Shown here in pieces: positions 26,148-35,247 of a DNA stretch of 64,000 nt; the stretch's first letter is position 1, and each line of letters begins with the position of its first letter. The DNA comes from Lacticaseibacillus rhamnosus (GTDB lineage Bacteria; Bacillota; Bacilli; Lactobacillales; Lactobacillaceae). The translations under genes were made by a program, and so were the position numbers. The notes below the pieces were generated by a model. It searched no databases. It worked only from the letters and a program-made list of their open reading frames with translations, and was not told the DNA's origin. The stretch spans positions 186,001 through 250,000 of the forward strand of contig NZ_LR134331.1 of the NCBI RefSeq assembly GCF_900636965.1. Direction: 5' to 3'.

Positions 26148-26210
26148 TTGAGCTCATGGTTCGAGATGCGCTATGATCGGCTAGCAGGCACTGATGGTAA
26201 CAACATTTAA
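26148..26210 (+). CDS. Possible 20-codon leader ORF before the phosphoketolase gene
   Basis: TTG start with GAGGTGGG just upstream, ending in TAA at 26208-26210. Only the SD supports it. It lies before the mapped xpk promoter, so it would be a separate transcript or chance. Confidence 0.2.
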   Translation: MSSWFEMRYDRLAGTDGNNI

Positions 26211-26262
26211 GGCAATTTAAGCGAATTTAAGTCAAAATAAGTGCTTTTTGCCAAAACTGTGG

Positions 26263-26268
26263 TATACT
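26263..26268 (+). promoter_or_regulatory. Extended -10 promoter of the phosphoketolase gene
   Basis: TGGTATACT gives an extended -10 element (TG-N-TATACT), about 30 bp before the start codon. No good -35 hexamer is seen at the right distance. Confidence 0.55.
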
Positions 26269-26299
26269 GAAGGCATTAAAATCGAAAGTAGGTATGAGC

Positions 26300-28681
26300 A
26301 TGGATACAAAAGTAAAGACCGTTGATTACTCATCCAAGGAATACTTTGACAAGATGACTGCTTATTGGCGGGCAGCTAACTATGTGTCAGTTGGGCAGCT
26401 TTATTTGAAGGACAATCCTTTACTGGAACGACCACTGAAAAGTGAAGATGTGAAGCCACATCCGATCGGCCACTGGGGAACGATTGCTGGGCAAAACTTC
26501 ATTTATACGCACTTGAATCGGGTTATTAATAAGTACGATCTCAATATGTTCTATATTGAAGGTCCGGGTCATGGTGGCCAGGTCATGGTTTCCAACTCCT
26601 ACCTCGATGGTTCGTATTCAGAGATTTATCCACGGGTTTCCCAGGATAAAGAAGGGATGAAGAACCTGTTCACCCAATTTTCCTGGCCGGGTGGTGTGGC
26701 ATCGCATGCGAGTGCCCAGACACCAGGCTCAATTCATGAAGGTGGGGAGCTAGGTTATGCGCTGAGCCATGCAACCGGGGCGATTTTGGATAATCCTGAT
26801 GTGATTGCCGCGGTTGTCACCGGTGATGGCGAAACGGAAACAGGTCCGTTAGCCGCATCTTGGTTTAGCAATACCTTCATTAATCCAATCAGTGACGGGG
26901 CAATTTTACCGATCGTGCATATGAACGGCTTCAAGATTTCTAACCCAACGATTCTGTCACGGAAATCAGATGAAGATCTGACCAAGTACTTTGAAGGCAT
27001 GGGTTGGAAGCCATACTTTGTTGAAGGCGATGACCCAACCAAGCTTAATCCTGAAATGGCGAAAGTTATGGACGCTGCGATCGAAGAAATCAAAGCGATT
27101 CAAAAACATGCCCGTGAAACCGGCGATACCACGATGCCACATTGGCCAGTGATTATTTTCCGCTCACCAAAGGGATGGACGGGTCCTAAGAGCTGGAATG
27201 GCGAACCAATCGAAGGCTCGTTCCGCGCGCATCAGATTCCGATCCCGGTTGATGCTGAAGATATGGAACATGCCGATTCACTGGCTGGCTGGCTGAAGTC
27301 GTACCATCCAGAAGAATTGTTTGATGAAAATGGCAAGCTGATTCCGGAGCTGGCCGCGTTACCGCCAAAGGGTGACAAACGAATGGCCGCTAACCCGATC
27401 ACCAATGGCGGGCTTGATCCGAAGCCACTGGTATTGCCTGATTATCGCAAGTATGCACTGGATAACAAAGAACATGGTAAGCAAATTAAGCAGGATATGA
27501 TTGTGTGGTCAGATTATCTGCGTGATTTGATCAAGTTGAACCCGCATAACTTCCGGATCTTTGGCCCTGATGAAACCATGAGTAACCGGCTTTACAGTCT
27601 GTTTGAAGTCACCAATCGCCAGTGGCTGGAACCAATTAAGGAACCGGCTGACCAGTACTTGGCACCGGCTGGCCGGATTATTGATTCCCAGTTGTCAGAA
27701 CATCAATCAGAAGGCTTTAATGAAGGCTATACGCTGACTGGCCGGCATGGCTTGTTCACCAGCTATGAAGCATTTCTGCGCGTGGTTGATTCGATGCTCA
27801 CCCAGCACTTCAAGTGGATTCGCAAGGCTCATGAGGAACCATGGCACAAGGCTTATCCGAGCCTGAACGTGGTTTCAACTTCGACGTCCTTCCAGCAGGA
27901 TCACAACGGCTACACCCATCAGGATCCAGGCATTTTGACTCACATGGCGGAAAAGAAAGCCGAATACATCCGCGAATATCTGCCAGCTGATGCGAATAGT
28001 TTATTGGCCATTTCACCAAAACTGTTCAGCTCACAAAACACGGTTAATGTGCTGATCACTTCCAAGCAGCCGCGGCCACAGTTTTACAGTATTGATGAAG
28101 CAACTGTTTTGGCCAATGCTGGCTTGAAACGGATTGATTGGGCTTCCAATGATGATGGTGTTGAGCCGGATGTTGTCATTGCTGCTGCCGGGACCGAGCC
28201 AAATATGGAAAGTCTTGCTGCGATTAACTTGCTGCATGACGCTTTCCCAGACTTGAAGATTCGCTTCATTAACGTGCTTGATCTTTTGAAACTGCGCAGT
28301 CCAGAAATCGATCCGCGTGGGTTGAGTGATGCTGAATTCAACAGTTACTTCACGACGGATAAGCCGATTCTCTTTGCTTATCATGGTTTTGAAGGCTTGA
28401 TCCGTGACATCTTCTTTACCCGTCAGAATCGTAACGTCCTGATTCACGGTTATCGTGAAGAAGGCGATATCACGACACCATTTGATATGCGGGTTCTAAA
28501 CGAACTTGATCGGTTCCACTTGGCCAAGGATGTCATTCAGCATGTACCGGCATATGCTGAAAAAGCGGCTGCCTTTGTTCAGAAGATGGATGATACGTTG
28601 CAATATCACCACGACTTCATTCGGGCAAACGGCGAAGATATTCCTGAAGTTCAGGAGTGGACTTGGAAATCAATTAAGTAA
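26300..28681 (+). CDS. xpkA: Xylulose-5-phosphate/fructose-6-phosphate phosphoketolase
   Basis: About 793 residues, full length for the family. Thiamine-diphosphate enzyme cleaving xylulose-5-P (or fructose-6-P) to acetyl phosphate plus glyceraldehyde-3-P (or erythrose-4-P), the key step of the heterofermentative pentose route. Visible: the N-terminal [52 protein letters not shown], the ThDP-binding [20 protein letters not shown], and the late [12 protein letters not shown] and [12 protein letters not shown] regions. ATG 26300 was taken (AGG 7 nt upstream); an ATG two codons earlier is possible. Acetyl phosphate produced here feeds acetate kinase (10962). Confidence 0.95.
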   Translation: MDTKVKTVDYSSKEYFDKMTAYWRAANYVSVGQLYLKDNPLLERPLKSEDVKPHPIGHWGTIAGQNFIYTHLNRVINKYDLNMFYIEGPGHGGQVMVSNSYLDGSYSEIYPRVSQDKEGMKNLFTQFSWPGGVASHASAQTPGSIHEGGELGYALSHATGAILDNPDVIAAVVTGDGETETGPLAASWFSNTFINPISDGAILPIVHMNGFKISNPTILSRKSDEDLTKYFEGMGWKPYFVEGDDPTKLNPEMAKVMDAAIEEIKAIQKHARETGDTTMPHWPVIIFRSPKGWTGPKSWNGEPIEGSFRAHQIPIPVDAEDMEHADSLAGWLKSYHPEELFDENGKLIPELAALPPKGDKRMAANPITNGGLDPKPLVLPDYRKYALDNKEHGKQIKQDMIVWSDYLRDLIKLNPHNFRIFGPDETMSNRLYSLFEVTNRQWLEPIKEPADQYLAPAGRIIDSQLSEHQSEGFNEGYTLTGRHGLFTSYEAFLRVVDSMLTQHFKWIRKAHEEPWHKAYPSLNVVSTSTSFQQDHNGYTHQDPGILTHMAEKKAEYIREYLPADANSLLAISPKLFSSQNTVNVLITSKQPRPQFYSIDEATVLANAGLKRIDWASNDDGVEPDVVIAAAGTEPNMESLAAINLLHDAFPDLKIRFINVLDLLKLRSPEIDPRGLSDAEFNSYFTTDKPILFAYHGFEGLIRDIFFTRQNRNVLIHGYREEGDITTPFDMRVLNELDRFHLAKDVIQHVPAYAEKAAAFVQKMDDTLQYHHDFIRANGEDIPEVQEWTWKSIK

Positions 28682-28720
28682 TACCAATCGAGTCTTGGTA
28701 CAATCGCTCAGATAATTAAC

Positions 28721-28759
28721 AAATCGGTATTAGCAGGTGACCGCTAATGCCGATTTTTA
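28721..28759 (+). terminator. Terminator of the phosphoketolase gene
   Basis: AAATCGGTATTAGC pairs with GCTAATGCCGATTT around an 8-nt loop, followed by a T-rich tract. Confidence 0.85.
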
Positions 28760-28930
28760 TTTTGTGAAATTAAATTTAGATGATAACTATTTTAATCGAT
28801 ATAAATACGAGTGGCGATGTAACCGCATACACTCATGGCGATGAACCGGTTTAAGAAAAAAGGTCACCGACTGTCAGCCAAAAAGTGAACAAAATATGAA
28901 TACTATGGCAAAAATTGTGTAAAAAACACC

Positions 28931-28957
28931 TTTACATCTCACGAGTTCTAATATACT
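28931..28957 (+). promoter_or_regulatory. Promoter of the oppA-like gene
   Basis: TTTACA (28931-28936) and TATACT (28952-28957), spaced 15 bp, about 30 bp before the ATG. The rest of the 306-bp gap to the phosphoketolase gene shows nothing else but the terminator. Confidence 0.55.
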
Positions 28958-28988
28958 CTTAATGTATTATCATTTTGAGGGTGAGTAG

Positions 28989-30611
28989 ATGAAAGCTAAA
29001 CGAATGATCGCCGGGGCAATGGTAGTTGCCTCAGCAGTTCTCTTGGTTGCATGTGGCAGCAAGAGCAGCAGTAGCACCGAAACGTTTAATCGAATGGAAA
29101 AAGATGTCATTTCGACCATGGATAACGCGCATATTACAGATGTTATTAGTGGTCAGGCAGCGGTCGATACGGGCGATGGTCTGTATCGTTACAAGGGTAA
29201 GAAGTTGCAGCCGGCTGTCGCAACCAAAGTGGTGAAGCCGACTAATAAGGGGCTTACGTACACGTTTAATCTACGTAAGACCAAATGGAGCAACGGTGAT
29301 CCTGTCACGGCTAAAGATTTTGTTTTTGCTTGGCGCCGGGCAACCGATCCTAAGACTAAGTCAGAGTATGCTTATCTGTTCTCGGGTATCAAGAACGCTG
29401 ACGATATTACTGCCGGTAAGAAGGCGCCATCAACGTTGGGGGTAAAAGCAGAAGGCAATTACAAGCTGGTCGTAACGATGGAACGTCCGATTCCTTATTT
29501 CAGTACTATGATGGTTAACCCAGTCTTCTTCCCGTTGAATCAAAAGACGGTTGAAAAATATGGTAAGAAATTCGGAACGCAAAGCAAGTATCTGGTTTTC
29601 AATGGACCGTTTAAGCTGACTAACTGGAACGGCACAGGGAATTCATGGGACGAAGTGAAGAATAAGTCGTATTGGAATGCCAAGCAAGTTAAACTAGACA
29701 AGATTCATGTTCAGGTGGTTAAAGACGCTAACACTGCGGCTAACTTGTTTGCAACCAAGAAACTTGACGATGCTGTTTTAACCGGTGAAATCGCTAAACA
29801 GCATGCTAAAGATAAAGATTACGTGGGCGACAAACAGGGTCGGACCTCTTATCTTGATATGAACGAAGAAAAGGTTCCGGACTTCAAGAACCTGAAGTTA
29901 CGGCAAGCGGTGGCAATGGCTATTAACCGTAAAGAGTTCGCTAATAAGGTGATCGGTGACGGCTCATTTGGGATTTCGACACTTACGCCTGAAAACTCTG
30001 GCTCAAATCCTAAGACGGGTGAGGACTTCGCCAAGGAAGCAGCTAAAGAATCTGAAACGGTTCAGTCATACAACTTGAAGGAAGCCAAGAAACTTTGGGC
30101 TGAAGGGCTGAAAGAAGTTGGCAAATCTGGCGAACAAGTTACACTGACGACAGACGACACGGATGTTGCGAAGAAGTCGGCTGAATATATTCAATCAGCT
30201 TTGGAACAGTTACCTGGTATGAAGGTTTCCATTTCCTCCGTTCCATTCAAGACTCGGATTCAGCGTTCTTTGGATGGCACCGCCCAGTTCATTCTCTCCG
30301 GCTGGCAAGGCGATTTCCCGGATCCGATTTCCTTCCTGGATCTTTATACAACTGGAAACACGTATAACTTCAGCCACTGGTCTAACAAGCAATATGATGA
30401 GCTGATCAAGGCTTCTGAGACCACTGATGCTAACAACGAAACAAAACGTTACAATGATCTTTTGAAGGCACAGGAATTGCTTTCTAAAGAAGCCCCAGTT
30501 GCGACACTGTATCAAACCGTTCAAGGGCATTTACGCAATCCGAAGTTGAAGGGCGTTACCTTCAGCCCAGCCAACATGTATAACTTTGTTGGTGCGTATA
30601 TGGCTAAGTAG
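28989..30611 (+). CDS. Oligopeptide-binding lipoprotein (OppA family, SBP_bac_5)
   Basis: 540 residues. Signal peptide with lipobox LLVACGS (lipidated Cys22), then the family 5 solute-binding fold: LTYTFNLRKTKWSNGDPVTAKDFVFAWRR is cut here as NGDPVTAKDFVFAWRR (about 99-114), then YFSTMMVNPVFFPLN, NGPFKL, LRQAVAMAINR and the late SGWQGDFPDPISFLD. It captures peptides for an Opp-type importer. No permease or ATPase gene is adjacent, so it is an orphan binding protein that must use a transporter encoded elsewhere. Monocistronic with strong terminator. Confidence 0.92.
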   Translation: MKAKRMIAGAMVVASAVLLVACGSKSSSSTETFNRMEKDVISTMDNAHITDVISGQAAVDTGDGLYRYKGKKLQPAVATKVVKPTNKGLTYTFNLRKTKWSNGDPVTAKDFVFAWRRATDPKTKSEYAYLFSGIKNADDITAGKKAPSTLGVKAEGNYKLVVTMERPIPYFSTMMVNPVFFPLNQKTVEKYGKKFGTQSKYLVFNGPFKLTNWNGTGNSWDEVKNKSYWNAKQVKLDKIHVQVVKDANTAANLFATKKLDDAVLTGEIAKQHAKDKDYVGDKQGRTSYLDMNEEKVPDFKNLKLRQAVAMAINRKEFANKVIGDGSFGISTLTPENSGSNPKTGEDFAKEAAKESETVQSYNLKEAKKLWAEGLKEVGKSGEQVTLTTDDTDVAKKSAEYIQSALEQLPGMKVSISSVPFKTRIQRSLDGTAQFILSGWQGDFPDPISFLDLYTTGNTYNFSHWSNKQYDELIKASETTDANNETKRYNDLLKAQELLSKEAPVATLYQTVQGHLRNPKLKGVTFSPANMYNFVGAYMAK

Positions 30612-30632
30612 TAAAGATTAAAATTTTCATTT

Positions 30633-30686
30633 GAAAGCCCCTGCTTGCGTTGGCGTACTTCACCAACGTAGGCAGGGGCTTTTTGT
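30633..30686 (+). terminator. Terminator of the oppA-like gene
   Basis: A stem of about 20 bp (AAAGCCCCTGCTTGCGTTGG with its near complement) and loop, then five T. Confidence 0.9.
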
Positions 30687-30924
30687 GTGAGCTTCAGCTA
30701 GCAGATATTAAAGAGTTTGTATTGTGGTATATATTATCTAATAATTTCAAAACCGATAATTCTACCCAAGGCCGGATTAATTATGATGTAAGATAAGTAC
30801 AACACACATATGTTAATGAATAATATTTCGATAAAAATAATCTTTAAATAAAAATAAAAATAGCTTAGAAATATACTAGAGCTTAATAAATCCGTGTAGA
30901 AATAAATATTTATTTAAAAACGGA

Positions 30925-30954
30925 TTGACTAGATTGGATTTTACACCGTATAAT
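30925..30954 (+). promoter_or_regulatory. Promoter of the second ABC island
   Basis: TTGACT (30925-30930) and TATAAT (30949-30954), spacer 18 bp. Transcription would begin near 30961, some 260 nt before the first permease gene. The 230 bp between the oppA terminator and this promoter is AT-rich and otherwise featureless. Confidence 0.75.
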
Positions 30955-31044
30955 TTCTATGTGATGTTCTAGAAAAGACAACACAGGGCAGTTAATCCTT
31001 CACATGGGCATCGCTACGAGTTTTATACGAACACAAGGCTGGAT

Positions 31045-31152
31045 ATGTACAATTGTGTGATTGGAGACTGTTGTTCTGGGATTCCAACAACTGTTTACAT
31101 GCAGAGCTGGAGCAACGGCAATGCTAACGGATGGCGGAAACCGGATATTTAA
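31045..31152 (+). CDS. 35-residue Cys-containing peptide (leader peptide or small secreted peptide)
   Basis: Starts MYNCVIGDCCSGIP and ends GWRKPDI; Cys at residues 4, 9 and 10, with several Gly, Asn and Trp. AAGG stands 6 nt before the ATG. There is no hydrophobic signal segment. The frame is open further upstream to 30975, but with no start codon. Position between promoter and terminator ahead of an exporter-like ABC operon suggests a leader peptide or a bioactive peptide; neither is proven. Confidence 0.4.
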   Translation: MYNCVIGDCCSGIPTTVYMQSWSNGNANGWRKPDI

Positions 31153-31167
31153 TATTTTGGAGGTTCT

Positions 31168-31188
31168 ATGATGTGCCGCTCTTTATAA
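31168..31188 (+). CDS. Six-codon mini-ORF overlapping the attenuator stem
   Basis: ATG ATG TGC CGC TCT TTA TAA (MMCRSL), with a strong SD GGAGG four nt upstream (31159-31163). The codons TGC CGC TCT are the left arm of the terminator hairpin. A good SD before a 6-codon frame at this position argues for translation-dependent attenuation. Confidence 0.45.
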   Translation: MMCRSL

Positions 31189-31206
31189 GAATGGAGCGGC
31201 CTTTTT
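31175..31206 (+). terminator. Leader terminator before the second ABC operon
   Basis: GCCGCTC (31175-31181) pairs with GAGCGGC (31194-31200), followed by five T. It lies 16 nt before the start of the first permease gene, so transcripts must read through it. Confidence 0.75.
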
Positions 31207-31221
31207 GGGGGATTGATCTCT

Positions 31222-32010
31222 TTGAGAAATAAACAATACTGGCAGTCCCGATCAACCATCACGGCTTTGTTACTCGCAGTTTTATTTATTTCGAGCCACC
31301 TGATTGCAAATGCCGGCTATGATGCAGATGGGGGAAAGCATTTGACGGGTTTCTACTTTTTTTCGCCATATATGAACTGGTTGCCAATTGATATTTCTTC
31401 AAGTTTACCTGTTGCATGGAATTTGGCTGCGCCGCTTTTATCAGTTCTTGCCGGTGGTATGATCGCTGCTTCCCATGGGCGCAGTGGGTATGCCAAGTTA
31501 ATGCGATTTCGGCACAGCTTTGTGGCTTATCGCAGGTCGGTTTTCTTGGCTGCGGGCGTTCTTGGTGCAATTGTGCCAATCATGGTACTGAGTTTAGACT
31601 TCCTGGGTTTGCTTGCGATTCATCCTAATGTGCTGCCGAATCAATGGCTCAATAATAATGTTGCGATTAGTTATTTGGGACTTGGGGGGAATCTTTTTTA
31701 TACCCATACTTGGGCCTACATGTTGGGATGGATTGCTTTACTAGCCTTTTACGGGGCAAGCTATGCTATTTTTTCGAATTTTCTCTATTTTGTCACAGGG
31801 AAGATGGTGCTGTCGTTGATTGGGGTCATGATGGTTCAGTTAATATTATTAAGCATTTCTATAATCTTTAAGACGAGTTTAGCGCCTATTACTTATTTAC
31901 AGATTGTTCCAACTATTGGGCAGCCTTCGCTAGCCTACGTTCTTTTATGGCCCGCCATTTTAATTGCAATGAGTATTTTTAGCTTTCGAGTGCCAAAAAT
32001 CGAGGCTTAG
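31222..32010 (+). CDS. ABC-2-type transporter permease (hypothetical)
   Basis: About 262 residues, six membrane helices: one after the basic N-terminus (about 12-30), an extracytoplasmic loop with YDADGGKHLTGFYFFSPYMNW, then five more. Same architecture as the permease at 23345-24145. TTG 31222 is the likely start, 9 nt after GGGGGA in the terminator tail; TTG 31213 is too close to that SD. First structural gene of the operon. Confidence 0.7.
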   Translation: MRNKQYWQSRSTITALLLAVLFISSHLIANAGYDADGGKHLTGFYFFSPYMNWLPIDISSSLPVAWNLAAPLLSVLAGGMIAASHGRSGYAKLMRFRHSFVAYRRSVFLAAGVLGAIVPIMVLSLDFLGLLAIHPNVLPNQWLNNNVAISYLGLGGNLFYTHTWAYMLGWIALLAFYGASYAIFSNFLYFVTGKMVLSLIGVMMVQLILLSISIIFKTSLAPITYLQIVPTIGQPSLAYVLLWPAILIAMSIFSFRVPKIEA

Positions 32011-32013
32011 TTT

Positions 32014-32718
32014 ATGAAAATAAGAAAATATCAGTTGTTTCTACATTTTATTTCACGCTGGCAAAGCATTTTGTTTTTGATGACAGTGCTTGTTTTCGCC
32101 CTGACTTTCGTTCTTGCCGGAATTATGACGGGACGGTTTGAGATCAGCCAATTGGATGCCAACATTTCGGTTCAACGTGCATTTGGACAGGTGATATTTT
32201 ATTTGCCCATCGTTGGGATGATGACGTTTTTACTTGTGAGTCAAGCTCAAAACACGAGTCTTCTCATAAGAATTGGTTCCAGAAGCTTGATAGCAAAATA
32301 TATTTTGCGGGGGTTATTTTATTTGGATCTTGTGATATCGGTGGCGGTCTGGATGGTCTGGATAACTGCGGTGCTGTTCTTATCGCGAGGTCAAGGCGGG
32401 ATGACGTCAGTTGCGGCTAATGCTAATTTATTGATGAATATCTTTACCGGGCTGTTTTTGTATACGCTAATGATACTTGCTCTTTGTATCGTTTTTAGGT
32501 CTAGAGTGATTGGCATTTCCTTAGGGCTGAGTTTGATTATCTGCTTTTATATCGTTCCTTTTGTCAATTTAACTGAAGTCGCAAATCTGGTAACCCCGAA
32601 GTTAACTAAAGATGCAATATGGCCGATCAATATTGCTAGGCAGTGGTTGGCAATATTCATTGGCGCTCAGATAATCACGATATTATTTAACCATGTTCGC
32701 TTGCCTGTCGAGGGGTGA
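32014..32718 (+). CDS. ABC-2-type transporter permease (hypothetical)
   Basis: 234 residues with six predicted helices and basic termini. It starts 3 nt after the preceding gene, with GAGG 8 nt before the ATG. Role inferred from the operon: second membrane subunit for the ATPase at 33440. The equivalent in the other island is at 22717-23358. Confidence 0.7.
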   Translation: MKIRKYQLFLHFISRWQSILFLMTVLVFALTFVLAGIMTGRFEISQLDANISVQRAFGQVIFYLPIVGMMTFLLVSQAQNTSLLIRIGSRSLIAKYILRGLFYLDLVISVAVWMVWITAVLFLSRGQGGMTSVAANANLLMNIFTGLFLYTLMILALCIVFRSRVIGISLGLSLIICFYIVPFVNLTEVANLVTPKLTKDAIWPINIARQWLAIFIGAQIITILFNHVRLPVEG

Positions 32719-32724
32719 AGCTTA

Positions 32725-33459
32725 ATGAAGATACAATGGCAAAAACCGCTTATTGATAAGCGCATGATAGTGGTTTTACTGCTTGAGGTCTTACTCTTGA
32801 TAAGCTCGCTAGCGTTGTATTTTGATCAACAGAATAGCAAGTTATTGCAACAAGTTCACGATCCGGTGATGACTGTATTTATGGGCGCAATGCCGGATCG
32901 GTTTGCGAGCAGTCAGTTATGGTGGTTGCTTCTGTGGGTTGGATTCATGTCTTTACCCATCTTCATTTGTGCCGGGGTGACAGATGCTTATCAGCGTAAC
33001 TTGTATACGTTTCTTAGCTTGCGGATGCATCGAAGACTTGGTGCTTATATCTGGCCTTTAAAGCAAGTGGTTTTGAGGGAGGCAAGCCTTTTATTGGTAA
33101 TGGGCATTGCAGTCGGCACACTGACACATTTCTTTTTGAGGACGCAGCAATTTGGCGAGGCTGGCTTGTTCATTATTCTTATTATTGTGAGTCAAACGTT
33201 TTTAGTGGTTTTAGAAGCGGTTCTTGAAGGTTACTTTGGCCCCATGATTGGGGTTGTCGGAACGTTAACGATTATCTTTTTAAGTTTTCTGCAAATGCCG
33301 TTGATGCCTTTGCGTTTTGCCATTGCAAGTACCTTTGCAACGGATCCACAGTTATTAGGTGCGATTGGGTATCAGATCATTTTGATCATTCTTTTGCTAC
33401 TGATTCAACTCTTTTATATGCCAGGAAGGTGGGGCCGATATGGCACAGGTCGGGAATAA
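32725..33459 (+). CDS. ABC-2-type transporter permease (hypothetical)
   Basis: 244 residues with six helices. The ATG follows GAGGGGTGA. Its 3' end overlaps the ATPase gene by 20 nt. It corresponds in position and size to the IS-split permease of the first island, which shows what the undamaged gene there should look like. Confidence 0.7.
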   Translation: MKIQWQKPLIDKRMIVVLLLEVLLLISSLALYFDQQNSKLLQQVHDPVMTVFMGAMPDRFASSQLWWLLLWVGFMSLPIFICAGVTDAYQRNLYTFLSLRMHRRLGAYIWPLKQVVLREASLLLVMGIAVGTLTHFFLRTQQFGEAGLFIILIIVSQTFLVVLEAVLEGYFGPMIGVVGTLTIIFLSFLQMPLMPLRFAIASTFATDPQLLGAIGYQIILIILLLLIQLFYMPGRWGRYGTGRE

Positions 33460-34108
33460 ATCAGGTGTTCGTGTTGATATTTCACATATGTCCGTGATGA
33501 TGAGACGGAAAAAGATTCTTGATGATCTTTCACTTTCTTTTGTCTCTCCTAATATTTACGGCATTGTTGGGCCAAATGGGTCAGGCAAGACAGTTTTTTT
33601 AAAAGCAATGTTGGGATTTATACGGCTTGTCAGCGGTAGTGTGACGATGAATGAGGTTCCAATTGATCCGCGGCGGGCTTTTCCGATAAGTGTCGGCGCT
33701 ATTATTGAGCATCCGGGTTTTATGAATGACATGAGCGGGCATGATAACTTATTGGCTTTGGGACAGATTCGTAGTCAGCTTGATGATGAAGCGATTCATG
33801 CCGTGATGACTCGAGTCGGACTGCCAGATGACAAAAAGCCAGTCGCAACCTATTCGCTAGGGATGATTCAACGTTTGGGAATTGCCCAAGCGATCATGGA
33901 AGATCAGGAATTTATTGTGTTGGATGAACCTACTAATGCACTAGATCGTGAAGGTATCGTGTTTTTGACTGAATTATTAAAGGAACTTCGCGACCAGGGG
34001 AAATTAGTGCTGATCGCAACTCACGACCTTTTGTGGTTGCAATCGCTAGCAGATCAGATATTTGAGTTGTCCAATGGTAAACTTCAGCAGGTTGAGGATG
34101 TGGTTTAA
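33440..34108 (+). CDS. ABC transporter ATP-binding protein
   Basis: 222 residues: Walker A GPNGSGKT (44-51), signature YSLGMIQR (138-145), Walker B FIVLDEP (158-164), D-loop NALD and H-loop ATHD. It contains GAIIEHPGF followed by NDMSGHDNL, matching the equivalent segment of the ATPase at 24654. Drives the three permeases upstream. Gene order differs from the first island, where the ATPase comes first. Confidence 0.92.
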   Translation: MAQVGNKSGVRVDISHMSVMMRRKKILDDLSLSFVSPNIYGIVGPNGSGKTVFLKAMLGFIRLVSGSVTMNEVPIDPRRAFPISVGAIIEHPGFMNDMSGHDNLLALGQIRSQLDDEAIHAVMTRVGLPDDKKPVATYSLGMIQRLGIAQAIMEDQEFIVLDEPTNALDREGIVFLTELLKELRDQGKLVLIATHDLLWLQSLADQIFELSNGKLQQVEDVV

Positions 34109-34584
34109 TGATGAAGCCGGCGCATCGGCGAATTTACTTTTTAATCGGCGGTTGTTCAACAGTGATGATAATTCTTGTAGGGCTGTTTGTTTGGCGCTAT
34201 CAAACCCTTAATGTGAATGTTGCACAGCCGGCAGTTTGTACGCGACGGCTGCGGTTGCCGGCAAAAGTGGTTCTGAATCAGACAACGGTCGTGCTCGAAA
34301 AGCTGGAAACAAAGGTAACGAATGGGCGTTGGCGGGTGCGACTGGTTTTTAAACGCGCAATTACGAAACAAAACCTTAAGCACATCCGCATTCAAATCGC
34401 CCAACACCGCGAAGGAAGCGAAGTAGCAAATGAACAACTTGCGGTAATGAGCCGGGATAAGAAGGTATTGACTTTGACGGATACCTATTATAGTCAGGCG
34501 AAATACAATCGTGTTGTCATGACGACATTGCCAAGGGTTGCACGTTCACAAAATCTCGTTCAGATTGTAACGTTCAAGGAATGA
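34108..34584 (+). CDS. Small membrane-anchored protein of the ABC operon
   Basis: 158 residues with one N-terminal helix (about 10-30) and an extracytoplasmic domain that is very basic and beta-rich. Starts within the stop region of the ATPase gene (TTTAATG). Same topology and size as the protein at 24167-24661. Unrecognised family. Confidence 0.65.
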   Translation: MMKPAHRRIYFLIGGCSTVMIILVGLFVWRYQTLNVNVAQPAVCTRRLRLPAKVVLNQTTVVLEKLETKVTNGRWRVRLVFKRAITKQNLKHIRIQIAQHREGSEVANEQLAVMSRDKKVLTLTDTYYSQAKYNRVVMTTLPRVARSQNLVQIVTFKE

Positions 34585-34637
34585 GATCGTGTTAACATAA
34601 CTTGATGACTGAATGCGGTTTAGAGGAGTTGAGCGCT

Positions 34638-35105
34638 GTGGTTCAAGAAATAGACGACTTGAGATTTCAACTTTCACCACATGCTAAATTTGATTTCCGT
34701 GCTGCCGTTTTACTGGTGCATGACAATCAAGTGTTAGTAACGGTGCAGCCTACTAGTGGTGTTGCCATTGTCCCCGGAGGTGCAGTGAAGTTTGGTGAAA
34801 CTTCCGGTGTGGCGGCTAAGCGAGAGCTATATGAAGAATTGCGGCTTCAGGTTGATGAGCCGCCACTAGTAGGCGTACTTGAATCATTTTGGCAACAGCC
34901 TGATCGAACCTATCAACAACTGATCATGGTGCATCGCTTGGTACTGTCCCAGGCGCAAATTGACGAACTGGTTTGGCAGGAGGGGCTGCAGGGGCAGTGG
35001 TTGCCGAAGTCAGAGGTGGCTAAACACTTGCAACCGCGCGCTTTGGCACAATTTTTAGAACCTAGTGCAACACTTTTGCACCTTGTCGATCGTCATTCGG
35101 AATGA
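34638..35105 (+). CDS. Nudix hydrolase
   Basis: 155 residues with a Nudix box at 48-70: G48-x5-E54-x7-R62-E63-L-x-E66-E67. The usual Gly two residues after the EE pair is Arg69. Hydrolyses nucleoside diphosphate-linked compounds; substrate unknown. GTG 34638 is preferred, with GAGGAG 9 nt upstream; earlier ATG/TTG starts at 34602-34605 lack an SD. It follows the ABC operon by about 50 nt without a terminator and may be read with it. Confidence 0.82.
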   Translation: MVQEIDDLRFQLSPHAKFDFRAAVLLVHDNQVLVTVQPTSGVAIVPGGAVKFGETSGVAAKRELYEELRLQVDEPPLVGVLESFWQQPDRTYQQLIMVHRLVLSQAQIDELVWQEGLQGQWLPKSEVAKHLQPRALAQFLEPSATLLHLVDRHSE

Positions 35106-35247
35106 AACTTGAGTGGTTTTCCGGTTTGAAAGCGTGCACACGGCATCTCAAATTATAAAATATATAATTAGAGGTGCTTATTTTGCCTTTCTTTGTCAAC
35201 CTTGATACGCTTAAGGTAGGCTACAGCCGGAAGGGAGTTGCATTTTT

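Larger units (their letters stand above)
30961..31206 (+). promoter_or_regulatory. Structured leader with two short ORFs and a terminator (putative attenuator)
   Basis: About 250 nt between a consensus promoter and the ABC genes. It holds a 35-codon ORF (31045-31152), a small hairpin inside it (GTTGTT 31070-31075 with AACAAC 31086-31091), then GGAGG and a 6-codon ORF (31168-31188) whose codons form the left arm of a terminator (31175-31206). A ribosome on the mini-ORF would cover that arm and allow readthrough. The attenuation model is inference. No T-box or known riboswitch motif was recognised. Confidence 0.55.

Noticed and set aside
25752-26210. 152-codon plus-strand ORF
   Set aside because: It is antisense to the two small genes with good SDs and runs through their operator; no start signal. 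Only its last 20 codons have an SD and are listed as a weak candidate.
31045-31152. Class II bacteriocin precursor
   Set aside because: No double-glycine leader, no signal sequence and no processing genes nearby; kept only as a possibility in the leader finding.
30961-31206. T-box or known riboswitch in the ABC leader
   Set aside because: No T-box sequence (AGGGTGGNACCGCG-like) or familiar riboswitch core found; the mini-ORF/terminator overlap explains the region better.
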